Shown here: positions 43,671 to 51,151 of the stretch, piece by piece
Layout of the letters: every line of letters begins with the position of its first letter
How positions within the stretch are numbered: the first letter of the stretch is position 1
NCBI GenBank assembly: GCA_947591155.1
Contig: CANQDA010000004.1
Location: 81,147-145,146, forward strand
DNA length: 64,000 nucleotides
DNA from: an uncultured Lachnospiraceae bacterium
GTDB taxonomy: Bacteria > Bacillota > Clostridia > Lachnospirales > Lachnospiraceae
Reading direction: 5' to 3'
Notes under the pieces: model-generated
The model's input: the letters and a program-made list of their open reading frames with translations, nothing else
The model's database searches: none
Told to the model about the DNA's origin: nothing
Program-made: the position numbers and the translations under genes

Positions 43671-43699
43671 TTGCATTTTGGGGGAAAATGGATTATCCT
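43671..43699 (+). promoter_or_regulatory. Candidate promoter for the NimA-like gene
   Basis: TTGCAT (43671-43676) and TATCCT (43694-43699) are 17 bases apart, about 70 bases before the ATG. The -10 box is a moderate match. Confidence 0.4.
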
Positions 43700-43768
43700 T
43701 TAACGCAGCAGAAAAAGTTTTCTTAAAACAAAAATGAATTTGAGGGAATAGGGGAAGGGGCGGAAACT

Positions 43769-44242
43769 ATGCGCAGAAAAGACAGGGAGGTCACGGATCC
43801 GGAGCGGATCGAACAGATCATCGCGGACAGCCACTGCTGCAGGATCGGTTTTGACGACGACGGAGAGGTGTACATCGTTCCGCTGAGCTTCGGCTACGCG
43901 CGCGGCGCGGACGACAGTTATATGTTCTATTTTCATGGAGCGGCTAAGGGCCGCAAGATCGATCTGATCCGGAAAAACCCGCGCGTCGGCTTTGAGCTGG
44001 ACACGAACTACGAGCTTCACCCGTCGGACGTCGCGTCGGAGTGCACGGCCGCATTCCAGAGCGTCATCGGGACGGGGACGGTCAGCTTTGTCACAGAGCC
44101 GGAGGAAAAGCGTGAGGGGCTGCTGCGCATCATGCGGCACTACACAGGGAAAGATGACTGGACTTTCCCGGAGAAGATGTTCGAGACGGTCTGTGTCTTC
44201 AAGCTGGTGACGGACAAGCTCACGTGCAAGCTGCATCTGTAA
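43769..44242 (+). CDS. Pyridoxamine 5'-phosphate oxidase-family protein (NimA-like)
   Basis: A 157-residue split-barrel flavin-binding protein. R-R-K-D-R-E-V-T-D near the start, F-H-G-A-A-K-G-R-K and G-x-G-T-V are patterns of the 5-nitroimidazole-reductase/PNPOx-like group. Such proteins bind FMN or heme-like cofactors and may reduce small molecules; actual nitroimidazole resistance is not implied. GAAGGGG lies before the ATG. It appears to be monocistronic. Confidence 0.88.
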   Translation: MRRKDREVTDPERIEQIIADSHCCRIGFDDDGEVYIVPLSFGYARGADDSYMFYFHGAAKGRKIDLIRKNPRVGFELDTNYELHPSDVASECTAAFQSVIGTGTVSFVTEPEEKREGLLRIMRHYTGKDDWTFPEKMFETVCVFKLVTDKLTCKLHL

Positions 44243-44300
44243 TAAATGGAAATACGGGATATGATCCGATGCGTTTATGGTAACAAGCACTTACATAACA

Positions 44301-44362
44301 GATCAAAACAGGGATTGGATCAGAACAGATTAAATCAGAATAGCTTAAATCAGAACAGAAAG
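44301..44362. repeat. About four imperfect 15-base tandem repeats
   Basis: Units of the form AATCAGAACAGATTA recur at 44318, 44333 and 44348 with period 15, preceded by a more divergent copy at 44301. They lie in the leader of the symporter gene and could bind a regulator or simply be a slippage product. Confidence 0.65.
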
Positions 44363-44395
44363 AAATCAAAAAATGAATCAGGAGTTGTTTGACCT

Positions 44396-45976
44396 ATGAA
44401 AGAGAGCAGAGAAGAATTAACCTTATCGGCGGAGACGATCGACCGGGTGTCGCAGTTATTCTCCGAGACGCTTGCCGGGGCGGGTACGGACAGGAGGGAT
44501 CTCCTTCGTCTTCGCCTGTCTCTGGAAGACATTTTGGGCGTATGGCTGGAAAAGGCGGAGGGCAGCGCTGTCATATACAGGACGGTGCAGAGATTCGGAA
44601 GGCTGCAGGTCGAAGTGAGCGTACAGGGGATGCCGCTCAGTCCGGAGGACGATGACGGGAGCTTTCTGTTTAGCAGCAGACTGCTGGCGCAGGCGGGCCT
44701 CGCGCTCGATTACTCCTACAAAAACGGAAAAAACTGTCTGAGCTGCGGCGTCCAGAAAAAGATGCGGATCGGGCAGATGACGAAGCTGGTGATCGCGATT
44801 CTGGCGGCGTTCCTGCTCGGCGGCGTGGTGCGTGTGCTTCCCGAAAGCGTGGAGAGTGCTGTCCTCGGCATCTCGGAACCGATATTCAACACCATTCTGA
44901 ATGTTTTGCGGGCGATCTCCTCACCGATGATCTTTCTGGCCGTGTGCTGGGGCATTGTCAGCATCGGGGATCTGGCGACCGTGGGGAAGATCGGCAAGAA
45001 GCTGATCACAAGGATGGTGATCGGCTCGTTTGCCGTCGGTGTGGTGTTTGTTCTGCTGGCATGCCCGTTCTTTCGGATCGCATGGGAGAGCGACGGCACG
45101 GCTTTCGGCGGTTTCGCGGATATCTTCCATATGATTCTGGACATTGTGCCGTCGGATATCGTATCGCCGTTTCTGGAGGGGAACGCGCTGCAGGTCGTTT
45201 TCCTTGGAGTATGCGTCGGTATCGCGCTGCTGATCCTGGGACAGCGGGTATCCGCGGTTCAGGATATTGTCGTTCAGGCGAATGAAGTGGTGGCCTGTCT
45301 GATGGGAGCCATAGGGATGCTCGTCCCTGCTTTTGTGTTTCTGAGCATTCTCAATCTGATGCTGTTCGACGCTGGCGTGAATTTTCTGGGGATCATAAAG
45401 GTGTTCGCGCTTGCGGTGCCGGGCTGCCTGCTCCTTATGCTGTTCTATATCATCGCGGTGGCGCTGAAGTTTCGCGTGAGCCCGGTCCTGCTTGTCAGGA
45501 AACTGCTGCCCACCTATCTCATCGCTGTGTCTACAGGCTCCTCCGCGGCGGCCTTTGCCACTAATCTGGAGACCTGCACGGAGAAGCTGGGAATTCCGGC
45601 CAAGGTGGCGAATTTCGCGATCCCGCTCGGGCAGGTGGTCTATATGCCGGGCGCGGTCATCGGCTTTCTCGCGATGGCCCTGTGCATGGCGGAGTACTAT
45701 GATACGCCGATCACGGTCATATGGCTGGTGACGGCGGTCCTGACCGCAGGGCTTCTGGCGATGGCGGCGCCGCCGATTCCGGGAGGGGCGGTCTCTATTT
45801 ACACGATTTTGTTTTTGCAGCTCGGGATACCAGGCGAAGCGGTGGCTATCGCGGTCGCCTTAAACTCTATTCTGGATTTCCTCATGACATCCTCCGACTT
45901 GACTTGTCTGCAGACGGAGGTGACGCTTGCCGCGGGGTCTCTTGGGATGCTGGATAAAGAGAAGCTGATGCGCTGA
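44396..45976 (+). CDS. Sodium:dicarboxylate/amino acid symporter with an extra N-terminal soluble domain
   Basis: A 526-residue protein. Residues about 128-526 are a DAACS (GltP/SstT-like) symporter with about eight membrane helices, the serine-rich STGSSAAAF reentrant loop and the P-L-G-Q-V-V-Y-M-P-G region. Residues 1 to about 120 are an unusual soluble extension, L-R-L-R-L-S-L-E-D-I-L followed by alternating strands, that resembles a degenerate HATPase (RsbW-like) fold without a clear N-box. AGGAG lies 11 bases before the ATG. The extension may sense or tether a partner; this is an inference. Confidence 0.85.
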   Translation: MKESREELTLSAETIDRVSQLFSETLAGAGTDRRDLLRLRLSLEDILGVWLEKAEGSAVIYRTVQRFGRLQVEVSVQGMPLSPEDDDGSFLFSSRLLAQAGLALDYSYKNGKNCLSCGVQKKMRIGQMTKLVIAILAAFLLGGVVRVLPESVESAVLGISEPIFNTILNVLRAISSPMIFLAVCWGIVSIGDLATVGKIGKKLITRMVIGSFAVGVVFVLLACPFFRIAWESDGTAFGGFADIFHMILDIVPSDIVSPFLEGNALQVVFLGVCVGIALLILGQRVSAVQDIVVQANEVVACLMGAIGMLVPAFVFLSILNLMLFDAGVNFLGIIKVFALAVPGCLLLMLFYIIAVALKFRVSPVLLVRKLLPTYLIAVSTGSSAAAFATNLETCTEKLGIPAKVANFAIPLGQVVYMPGAVIGFLAMALCMAEYYDTPITVIWLVTAVLTAGLLAMAAPPIPGGAVSIYTILFLQLGIPGEAVAIAVALNSILDFLMTSSDLTCLQTEVTLAAGSLGMLDKEKLMR

Positions 45977-46089
45977 GCGGAGCAGACGATGCCTGGAAAC
46001 TGCCTAAGGTATGCTGGCTCCATCGACGAGACGGCAATACGCAGTTGGTTTTTAGAGGAAGAATGACAGAAATATTCTTGTGAAAGAAG

Positions 46090-47586
46090 ATGCCTATGAT
46101 CAGTCAGACGCTGCGCGAGGCGCGCAAATACGAAGAAGTTTCGGAAAAACTGATCGAGCCGGAAATGCGGCCGGAGTTTCACTTGTCGCCCCGCGTCGGC
46201 TGGATGAACGATCCGAACGGGTTTTCTTTCTACAATGGAGAGTATCATCTGTTTTACCAGTATCACCCGTACGACTGCCATTGGGGATCGATGCACTGGG
46301 GGCACGCAGTGAGCAAAGACCTGCTTCACTGGACGTATCTTCCCGCGGCATTGGCGCCGGACGCGCCGTGCGACAGAGGCGGCTGTTTCTCCGGGAGCGC
46401 TCTTACGCTTCCGGACGGACGGCAGCTCCTCATGTACACGGGCGTGATACGAAAGCCGCAGCAAAACGGAGAGCTTTGTGAGCTGCAGACGCAGTGTCTG
46501 GCGGTCGGCGACGGAGTGGACTATGAGAAGTACGAGGGCAATCCTGTACTGGATGAGCGTGATCTTCCCGAGGGCGCGAGCCGCTTTGACTTCCGGGACC
46601 CGAAGCTCTGGCAGGCAAAGGACGGGACTTACCGCTGCGTGGCCGGAAACTGCAGGACGGACGGCAGCGGACAGATCCTCCTGTTTGAGAGTGAGGACGC
46701 GTTTCACTGGCGCTTTAAGAAAGTACTCCTTGCGAACGATGGCCGTTTCGGCAGGATGTGGGAGTGTCCGGATTGCTTCCCGCTGGACGGCAAGCAGGTG
46801 ATTCTGACGAGCCCGAAAGACATGTTGGCACAGGGGTTTGAGTACCCCAATGGAGACGGCACGCTCTGTCTGATCGGGAGCTACGATGAGGAGACGGACA
46901 GCTTTACCGAGGAGTCGAATCAGTCCGTCGACTACGGCATTGATTTTTACGCGCCGCAGACTTTTCTGACGCCGGACGGGCGCAGGGTCATGATCGGCTG
47001 GATGCAGAACTGGAGTACCTGCGGCCAGCATCGCCCGACGGAGGAGCAGCGGTGGTTCGGCCAGATGAGTATTCCGCGCGAGCTTTCTATCCGAAACGGA
47101 CGTCTTTATCAGAAGCCGATCCGTGAGTTGGAACGGATGCGCAGGAACGAAGTGCGCTATGACAACGTGATCGTTGAGGGAACGGTGCAGCTGGACGGTA
47201 TAACTGGTCGCAAAGTCGATCTGGAAGTGGAAGCGGAGCCTGAGGATGCGCAGAGGGTATATCGGAAATTTGCCGTGCGTTTCGCACGTAATGAGAGGTA
47301 CCAGACCTCGGTCAGCTTCCGCCCTTACGAGTGCGTGCTCAAGCTGGATCGCAAATTCTCCGGGTCTCGCAAGGCGATCCTCCACCAGCGTCGGAGCAAG
47401 GTTCCCGCACCGGACGGAAGGATTAAGCTGAGGCTGATTCTGGATCGCTTCAGCGTCGAGATCTTTGTGAACGACGTCGAGCAGGTCATGTCGGCGACGA
47501 TCTACACGGAGCAGTGTGCGGACGGCATCGCGTTCTTCGCGGACGGACGCGTGCGGATGAATGTGGTGAAGTACGATCTGGTTTGA
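46090..47586 (+). CDS. Glycoside hydrolase family 32 (sucrose-6-phosphate hydrolase/invertase-like)
   Basis: A 498-residue GH32. The five-bladed propeller holds WMNDPNG with nucleophile Asp41, F-R-D-P with Asp170 and E-C-P-D with acid Glu225; the C-terminal beta-sandwich ends in R-L-I-L-D-R-F-S-V-E-I-F-V-N-D. It hydrolyses beta-fructosyl bonds of sucrose, sucrose-6-phosphate or fructans. There is no signal peptide, so it is cytoplasmic. No PTS or fructokinase lies beside it. The ATG at 46096 is an alternative start. Confidence 0.95.
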   Translation: MPMISQTLREARKYEEVSEKLIEPEMRPEFHLSPRVGWMNDPNGFSFYNGEYHLFYQYHPYDCHWGSMHWGHAVSKDLLHWTYLPAALAPDAPCDRGGCFSGSALTLPDGRQLLMYTGVIRKPQQNGELCELQTQCLAVGDGVDYEKYEGNPVLDERDLPEGASRFDFRDPKLWQAKDGTYRCVAGNCRTDGSGQILLFESEDAFHWRFKKVLLANDGRFGRMWECPDCFPLDGKQVILTSPKDMLAQGFEYPNGDGTLCLIGSYDEETDSFTEESNQSVDYGIDFYAPQTFLTPDGRRVMIGWMQNWSTCGQHRPTEEQRWFGQMSIPRELSIRNGRLYQKPIRELERMRRNEVRYDNVIVEGTVQLDGITGRKVDLEVEAEPEDAQRVYRKFAVRFARNERYQTSVSFRPYECVLKLDRKFSGSRKAILHQRRSKVPAPDGRIKLRLILDRFSVEIFVNDVEQVMSATIYTEQCADGIAFFADGRVRMNVVKYDLV

Positions 47587-47619
47587 GCGTTTGCTATTGA
47601 AAGTACAGAGAGCTGAACT

Positions 47620-47683
47620 GCCATGAAACAGCAGACATCTGAGATTTCAGAACAAGCTGCATCATGGCGGCGCGGCTCTTTTT
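47620..47683 (+). terminator. Terminator-like hairpin after the GH32 gene
   Basis: GCCATG/CATGGC and CAGC/GCTG pair around a 3x3 internal loop (47620-47632 with 47656-47668), followed shortly by CTCTTTTT. It plausibly ends GH32 transcription. Confidence 0.5.
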
Positions 47684-47724
47684 GCGTCCGAAAATGACAG
47701 GGTACAGATTTGTTTAGAAAGGAC

Positions 47725-47752
47725 TTGCAAATTCTCTCACATGTAGTAAAAT
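47725..47752 (+). promoter_or_regulatory. Promoter of the DegV-family gene
   Basis: TTGCAA (47725-47730) and TAAAAT (47747-47752) have a 16-base spacer, about 70 bases upstream of the start. Confidence 0.55.
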
Positions 47753-47821
47753 AAACTACGTAATACAAAAACGAAAACCAAATCGTGCGGTTTGCTGCAC
47801 GAGAAAATGTGAGGGAAATTT

Positions 47822-48718
47822 ATGTATCAGATTATCAGCGACGGTTCCTGCGACCTGCCGGAGCAGCTGGCGAAGGACAAGAATGTAGAGGTGGTTCCGT
47901 TCTACGTCTCCTTTGACGAGAAGACTTATTACAAAGAGATTTCGGAGATGCCTATCCGGAAGTTTTATGATCTGATGGTAGAGCAGGAGAACGTCGTTTT
48001 CCCGAAATCATCGCTTCCTTCGATCGAAGACTATATCGCTTCCTTTGAAAAATATGTGAAGCAGGGGATTCCGATCATCTGCATCTGCATCACCGAGAAG
48101 TTCAGCGGCTCCTATCAGTCGGCGATGAACGCGAAGAATATTCTGCTGGAGACCTACCCGGACGCGAAGATCGAGGTCATCAATTCCACGATCAACACGG
48201 TGCTGCAGGGCATGTATGTGTTGGAGGCGGTAAAGCTGCGGGATCAGGGCGTGCCTTATGAAGAAGCGATAAAACGTCTTCTGGATATCCGGGAGACGGG
48301 CAGGATCTTCTTCACGGTCGGAAACGTGGAATACTTAAAGCACGGGGGACGGATCGGAAAGCTCGCCGGCGTCGCGGCCTCCATACTTGGGATCCGGCCG
48401 CTGATCACGCTGAAGGAGGGGGAGATCTTCCCGTCCGGGCTGTCGAGGAGCCGCAAGAGGTCCCTGGAGGCGGTGATGAACCTGCTGGACAGCCACATGA
48501 AATCCCTGATCGCCGCCGGAGAGAATATGGCGGATTATGTAGTGGATGTGGGATACGGCTACGATATCCCGGAGGCGGAGGCGTTTCTCGAAAAGCTCAG
48601 AGAGAGATTCCGCGGCGTTCTAGATGTAGACCAGATCCGCCTGTATCAGATCGGCGCCGGGATCGCCGTGCACACCGGCCCGTATCCGCTCGGGGTAGGA
48701 TTTCTCAAAAAGGCATGA
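47822..48718 (+). CDS. DegV family fatty-acid-binding protein
   Basis: A 298-residue protein with the DegV opening I-I-S-D-G-S-C-D-L-P, the P-K-S-S-L-P-S block and K-H-G-G-R-I-G-K-L. DegV/FakB proteins bind a fatty acid and present it to the FakA kinase for phosphorylation. No fakA is adjacent. The ATG follows GTGAGGGAAATTT, a moderate ribosome site. Confidence 0.94.
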   Translation: MYQIISDGSCDLPEQLAKDKNVEVVPFYVSFDEKTYYKEISEMPIRKFYDLMVEQENVVFPKSSLPSIEDYIASFEKYVKQGIPIICICITEKFSGSYQSAMNAKNILLETYPDAKIEVINSTINTVLQGMYVLEAVKLRDQGVPYEEAIKRLLDIRETGRIFFTVGNVEYLKHGGRIGKLAGVAASILGIRPLITLKEGEIFPSGLSRSRKRSLEAVMNLLDSHMKSLIAAGENMADYVVDVGYGYDIPEAEAFLEKLRERFRGVLDVDQIRLYQIGAGIAVHTGPYPLGVGFLKKA

Positions 48719-48721
48719 TTA

Positions 48722-48799
48722 TCTTTTGGGGATCACGGCGGACGTTGCGGCGTGGACACAGAGGAAGGCGTCGGGAGCACATTCTGGATTGAGCTGTAG
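48722..48799 (+). pseudogene. 3' remnant of a sensor histidine kinase gene
   Basis: One frame ends V-D-T-E-E-G-V-G-S-T-F-W-I-E-L-stop (48752-48799), which matches the G2 box and C-terminus of HPK histidine kinases. Only about 25 codons remain, directly after degV, so the rest was deleted. Confidence 0.6.
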
Positions 48800-48847
48800 C
48801 CAATCATAAAATGAGGAAAAATGCGAAAGGATGTAGTCATTTCTGTG

Positions 48848-48876
48848 TTGATAATTTGCACAATGCAGATTATAAT
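48848..48876 (+). promoter_or_regulatory. Promoter of the DUF3791-DUF3990 module
   Basis: TTGATA (48848-48853) and TATAAT (48871-48876) are 17 bases apart, 69 bases before the first gene. Confidence 0.7.
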
Positions 48877-48944
48877 TACGGTAAATGACAGGAAAAGCTT
48901 CTATTAACCACAAATTGTGAGGGCTGCGGCAAAGGAGGTAAGGT

Positions 48945-49169
48945 ATGAGTCAACATCAAATTGACGTTGCCGATATGCAGTGTTGGATTTTTCGGATGGC
49001 ACAGCTCAGATGGCGTATGTCTTCGAAAGAATGTGCCGCTGTTTTCAAACAGCATGATGTTCTTGGCTTTATCTCCAGATGTTATGATATCCTCCATCTC
49101 AGCAGCTATGAGTGTGCGTTAAATGACGTAGAAGAGATGCTGCGGAATCGCGGGGTGATTTTAAGATGA
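48945..49169 (+). CDS. DUF3791-type small protein
   Basis: A 74-residue protein with I-x-x-M-Q-x-W-I-F-R-M-A, then S-x-x-E-C-A-x-V-F and a C-terminal R-C-Y-D-I-L-H-x-S-S-Y-E. It resembles DUF3791 proteins, which are typically encoded next to DUF3990. AAAGGAGG precedes the ATG, and the stop overlaps the next start (ATGA), so the gene pair is tightly coupled. An antitoxin or immunity role is an inference from this layout. Confidence 0.8.
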   Translation: MSQHQIDVADMQCWIFRMAQLRWRMSSKECAAVFKQHDVLGFISRCYDILHLSSYECALNDVEEMLRNRGVILR

Positions 49170-49741
49170 CGCTTCAGGACGGAATGTTTTTGTATCATGG
49201 AAGCTATACAGAGATTTCCACTGTTGATCTTTCAAAATGTAAACCCGGAAAGGATTTCGGACGGGGATTTTATCTGACGGCTTCATTTGAGCAGGCTCAA
49301 AATTTTGTTCCTCTTTCTATAAAAAAGCAAATCAATGAAGGCAATCTTTCCGAGAATGAAACGATCGGATATATTTCTATTTTTGAATTAAATCTGACTG
49401 AGGATATAAAAATTCATTATTTTGAAGCTGCAGATGAGGAATGGCTTCACTTTGTCGCCGCAAACAGGCGGCGATCGCTTTTTCCGATTGTCAGGCAGAA
49501 TTATCTTTCTTGTGATATTATCGGTGGGAAGATTGCGAACGACCAGACCGCCCGGACTCTGCAGCTTTATACTTCCGGCGGGTATGGTGCACCTGGTTCT
49601 GATGACGCTGACCGTATTGCCATCATGACGCTTTTGCCAAATCGGCTGGAGAATCAATTTTGCTTTTGTACTGAGAAAGCCATCCGCGCACTGCGTTTTA
49701 TGGGGAGTGAGAGATATGACATCGGCAACAGAAGTATTTGA
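49166..49741 (+). CDS. DUF3990 protein, likely ADP-ribosyltransferase fold
   Basis: A 191-residue protein. F-L-Y-H-G-S near the start and G-K-D-F-G-R-G-F-Y-L-T-A-S-F-E-Q-A match the H and Y blocks of the H-Y-E type ADP-ribosyltransferase fold to which DUF3990 is related. Toxin activity would be ADP-ribosylation of an unknown host target. It overlaps both neighbours, so the three genes form one compact module. Confidence 0.8.
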   Translation: MTLQDGMFLYHGSYTEISTVDLSKCKPGKDFGRGFYLTASFEQAQNFVPLSIKKQINEGNLSENETIGYISIFELNLTEDIKIHYFEAADEEWLHFVAANRRRSLFPIVRQNYLSCDIIGGKIANDQTARTLQLYTSGGYGAPGSDDADRIAIMTLLPNRLENQFCFCTEKAIRALRFMGSERYDIGNRSI

Positions 49742-49946
49742 CGACCAGCAAAGGGAATTATGCGCAATCGTTGTCATGCGCGCTATGCTTGAGGATTATT
49801 GCGCTGAAAAGAATATTTCTTTCGAGGAGGCTTTCCTTGAGTTTGCCGCATCGAAGGCCTATTTTATGCTGTTTGATTTCTCAACCGGATTATGGAGAGA
49901 AGGACCTGATTATCTGAGGTATGTATTTGTGGAGGATTTTCACTAA
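49716..49946 (+). CDS. Third small protein of the DUF3990 module
   Basis: A 76-residue acidic protein (start ATG 49716, GGGGAG eight bases before it; it overlaps the DUF3990 gene by 26 bases). It begins with a helix-rich segment around Q-Q-R-E-L-C-A-I-V-V-M-R-A-M-L-E-D-Y and ends in an aromatic-rich tail. I do not recognise a named family with confidence; its helix-loop pattern loosely resembles DUF3791-like partners. It is a candidate second antitoxin. Confidence 0.7.
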   Translation: MTSATEVFDDQQRELCAIVVMRAMLEDYCAEKNISFEEAFLEFAASKAYFMLFDFSTGLWREGPDYLRYVFVEDFH

Positions 49947-49982
49947 CATTATCTGTGCTTTGCCTTTCTCAGATCTCAAATC

Positions 49983-50087
49983 TTGACAACGATTTCAGTT
50001 TCTGCTACAATACAGAAGTTAGATAAAACTAACCAAAAGAAAAGCCGCAAGGCTTCTTTTTTGGACAGACGGTTAGTGCGAACTAAC
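49983..50087 (+). promoter_or_regulatory. Promoter with two GTTAG-N6-CTAAC operators and an intervening hairpin
   Basis: TTGACA (49983-49988) and TACAAT (50006-50011) are 17 bases apart. GTTAG-ATAAAA-CTAAC (50018-50033) overlaps the likely transcription start, and GTTAG-TGCGAA-CTAAC (50072-50087) lies just before the gene. Between them an AAGCC-GCAA-GGCTT hairpin with a T-run (50037-50063) could end readthrough. The palindromes are the kind bound by metal-dependent DtxR-type repressors. Confidence 0.7.
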
Positions 50088-50107
50088 TTCAAAGAAAGGG
50101 ATTCAGG

Positions 50108-50398
50108 ATGAGCGTTACGATCATAGGCGGGAACGAGTGCATGGTCTGTCAGTACGAAAAGATCTGCAGGGAACATGGATGCAAGGCAAAGATATTTGTG
50201 AAGGAGAGCGGCCGTATAAAGAAGAAAATGGGCTGCCCGGATCTGATGATCCTATTTGTGAACACGGTATCTCATAAGATGGCGATCAGTGCCGTCGCGG
50301 AAGCCAGGCGGAATGGGGTCCGGGTGGAGCGGCTCCATTCGAGCAGCTGCGCCGCGCTAGAAAGTGTTCTGCGGGATGTCAGAGAGGAGCAGAGGTGA
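50108..50398 (+). CDS. DUF2325 domain-containing protein
   Basis: A 96-residue protein with the DUF2325 pattern V-T-I-I-G-G-N-x-C-M-V, Y-E-x-I-C-x-x-H-G and a conserved serine-rich S-S-S-C tail. The cysteines suggest metal or redox sensing. Its function is unknown. It opens an operon with an ABC transporter and an HMA protein and sits behind two presumed metal-responsive operators. Confidence 0.85.
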   Translation: MSVTIIGGNECMVCQYEKICREHGCKAKIFVKESGRIKKKMGCPDLMILFVNTVSHKMAISAVAEARRNGVRVERLHSSSCAALESVLRDVREEQR

Positions 50399-50400
50399 GC

Positions 50401-51138
50401 ATGGAAACAAACGCGGAACAGGCGCGGGAGCAGCTAAAAAATTTTTTGGAAATCGTTGACCTCACAAAATCCTTCGGCAGCGGAGATACCAAACAGGAGG
50501 TGCTTCGGGGACTCAGCTTCTCTGTGGCAAAGGGAGAATTCTGCGTGCTTCTCGGTCCTTCCGGTTCGGGTAAATCCACACTGCTGAACATCATCGGAGG
50601 GATAGACAGCGCCGATTCCGGCTATATCTCTATCGGCGGCGATAAATTGAAGGAACTGGGAGAAAAACGCCTGACGCAGTACCGCCGCCGTCATCTCGGC
50701 TATGTCTTTCAGCAGTATAATCTTATTTCAAATCTGAATGTCAGGGAAAACATCGAGGTGGGAGCGTACCTTTCCGATGCGTCGCTTAATACAGACGAGC
50801 TGCTCCATACGCTGGGGCTTTACGAGCATCGCCATAAGCTGCCGAATCAGCTTTCCGGCGGGCAGCAGCAGCGCGTGTCTATCGGCAGAGCCATTGTGAA
50901 AAATCCGGATATCCTGCTGTGCGACGAGCCGACGGGAGCGCTGGATTATACAACCTCAAAGGAAATTTTGAAGCTGATCGAAGAGATCAATCAGAAATAC
51001 AAAAACACCGTTATTATAGTTACGCACAATGAGGCGATCAAAAATATGGCGGATCATGTGATCAAGCTGCGTGACGGCAGGGTACGCTTGAACGAAATAA
51101 ACACACACAGGATATCTGCCGATGAGCTTGAATGGTGA
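50401..51138 (+). CDS. MacB/LolD-type ABC transporter ATPase
   Basis: An ABC ATPase of about 245 residues with Walker A G-P-S-G-S-G-K-S-T, signature L-S-G-G-Q-Q-Q-R and D-E-P-T-G-A-L-D, the last typical of LolD/MacB/FtsE ATPases. It would power the FtsX-like permease encoded downstream. GAGG is well placed before the ATG at 50401; a GTG at 50395 is an alternative. It overlaps no gene but follows DUF2325 by two bases. Confidence 0.95.
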   Translation: METNAEQAREQLKNFLEIVDLTKSFGSGDTKQEVLRGLSFSVAKGEFCVLLGPSGSGKSTLLNIIGGIDSADSGYISIGGDKLKELGEKRLTQYRRRHLGYVFQQYNLISNLNVRENIEVGAYLSDASLNTDELLHTLGLYEHRHKLPNQLSGGQQQRVSIGRAIVKNPDILLCDEPTGALDYTTSKEILKLIEEINQKYKNTVIIVTHNEAIKNMADHVIKLRDGRVRLNEINTHRISADELEW

Positions 51139-51151
51139 GGGGCGTGGCGAT

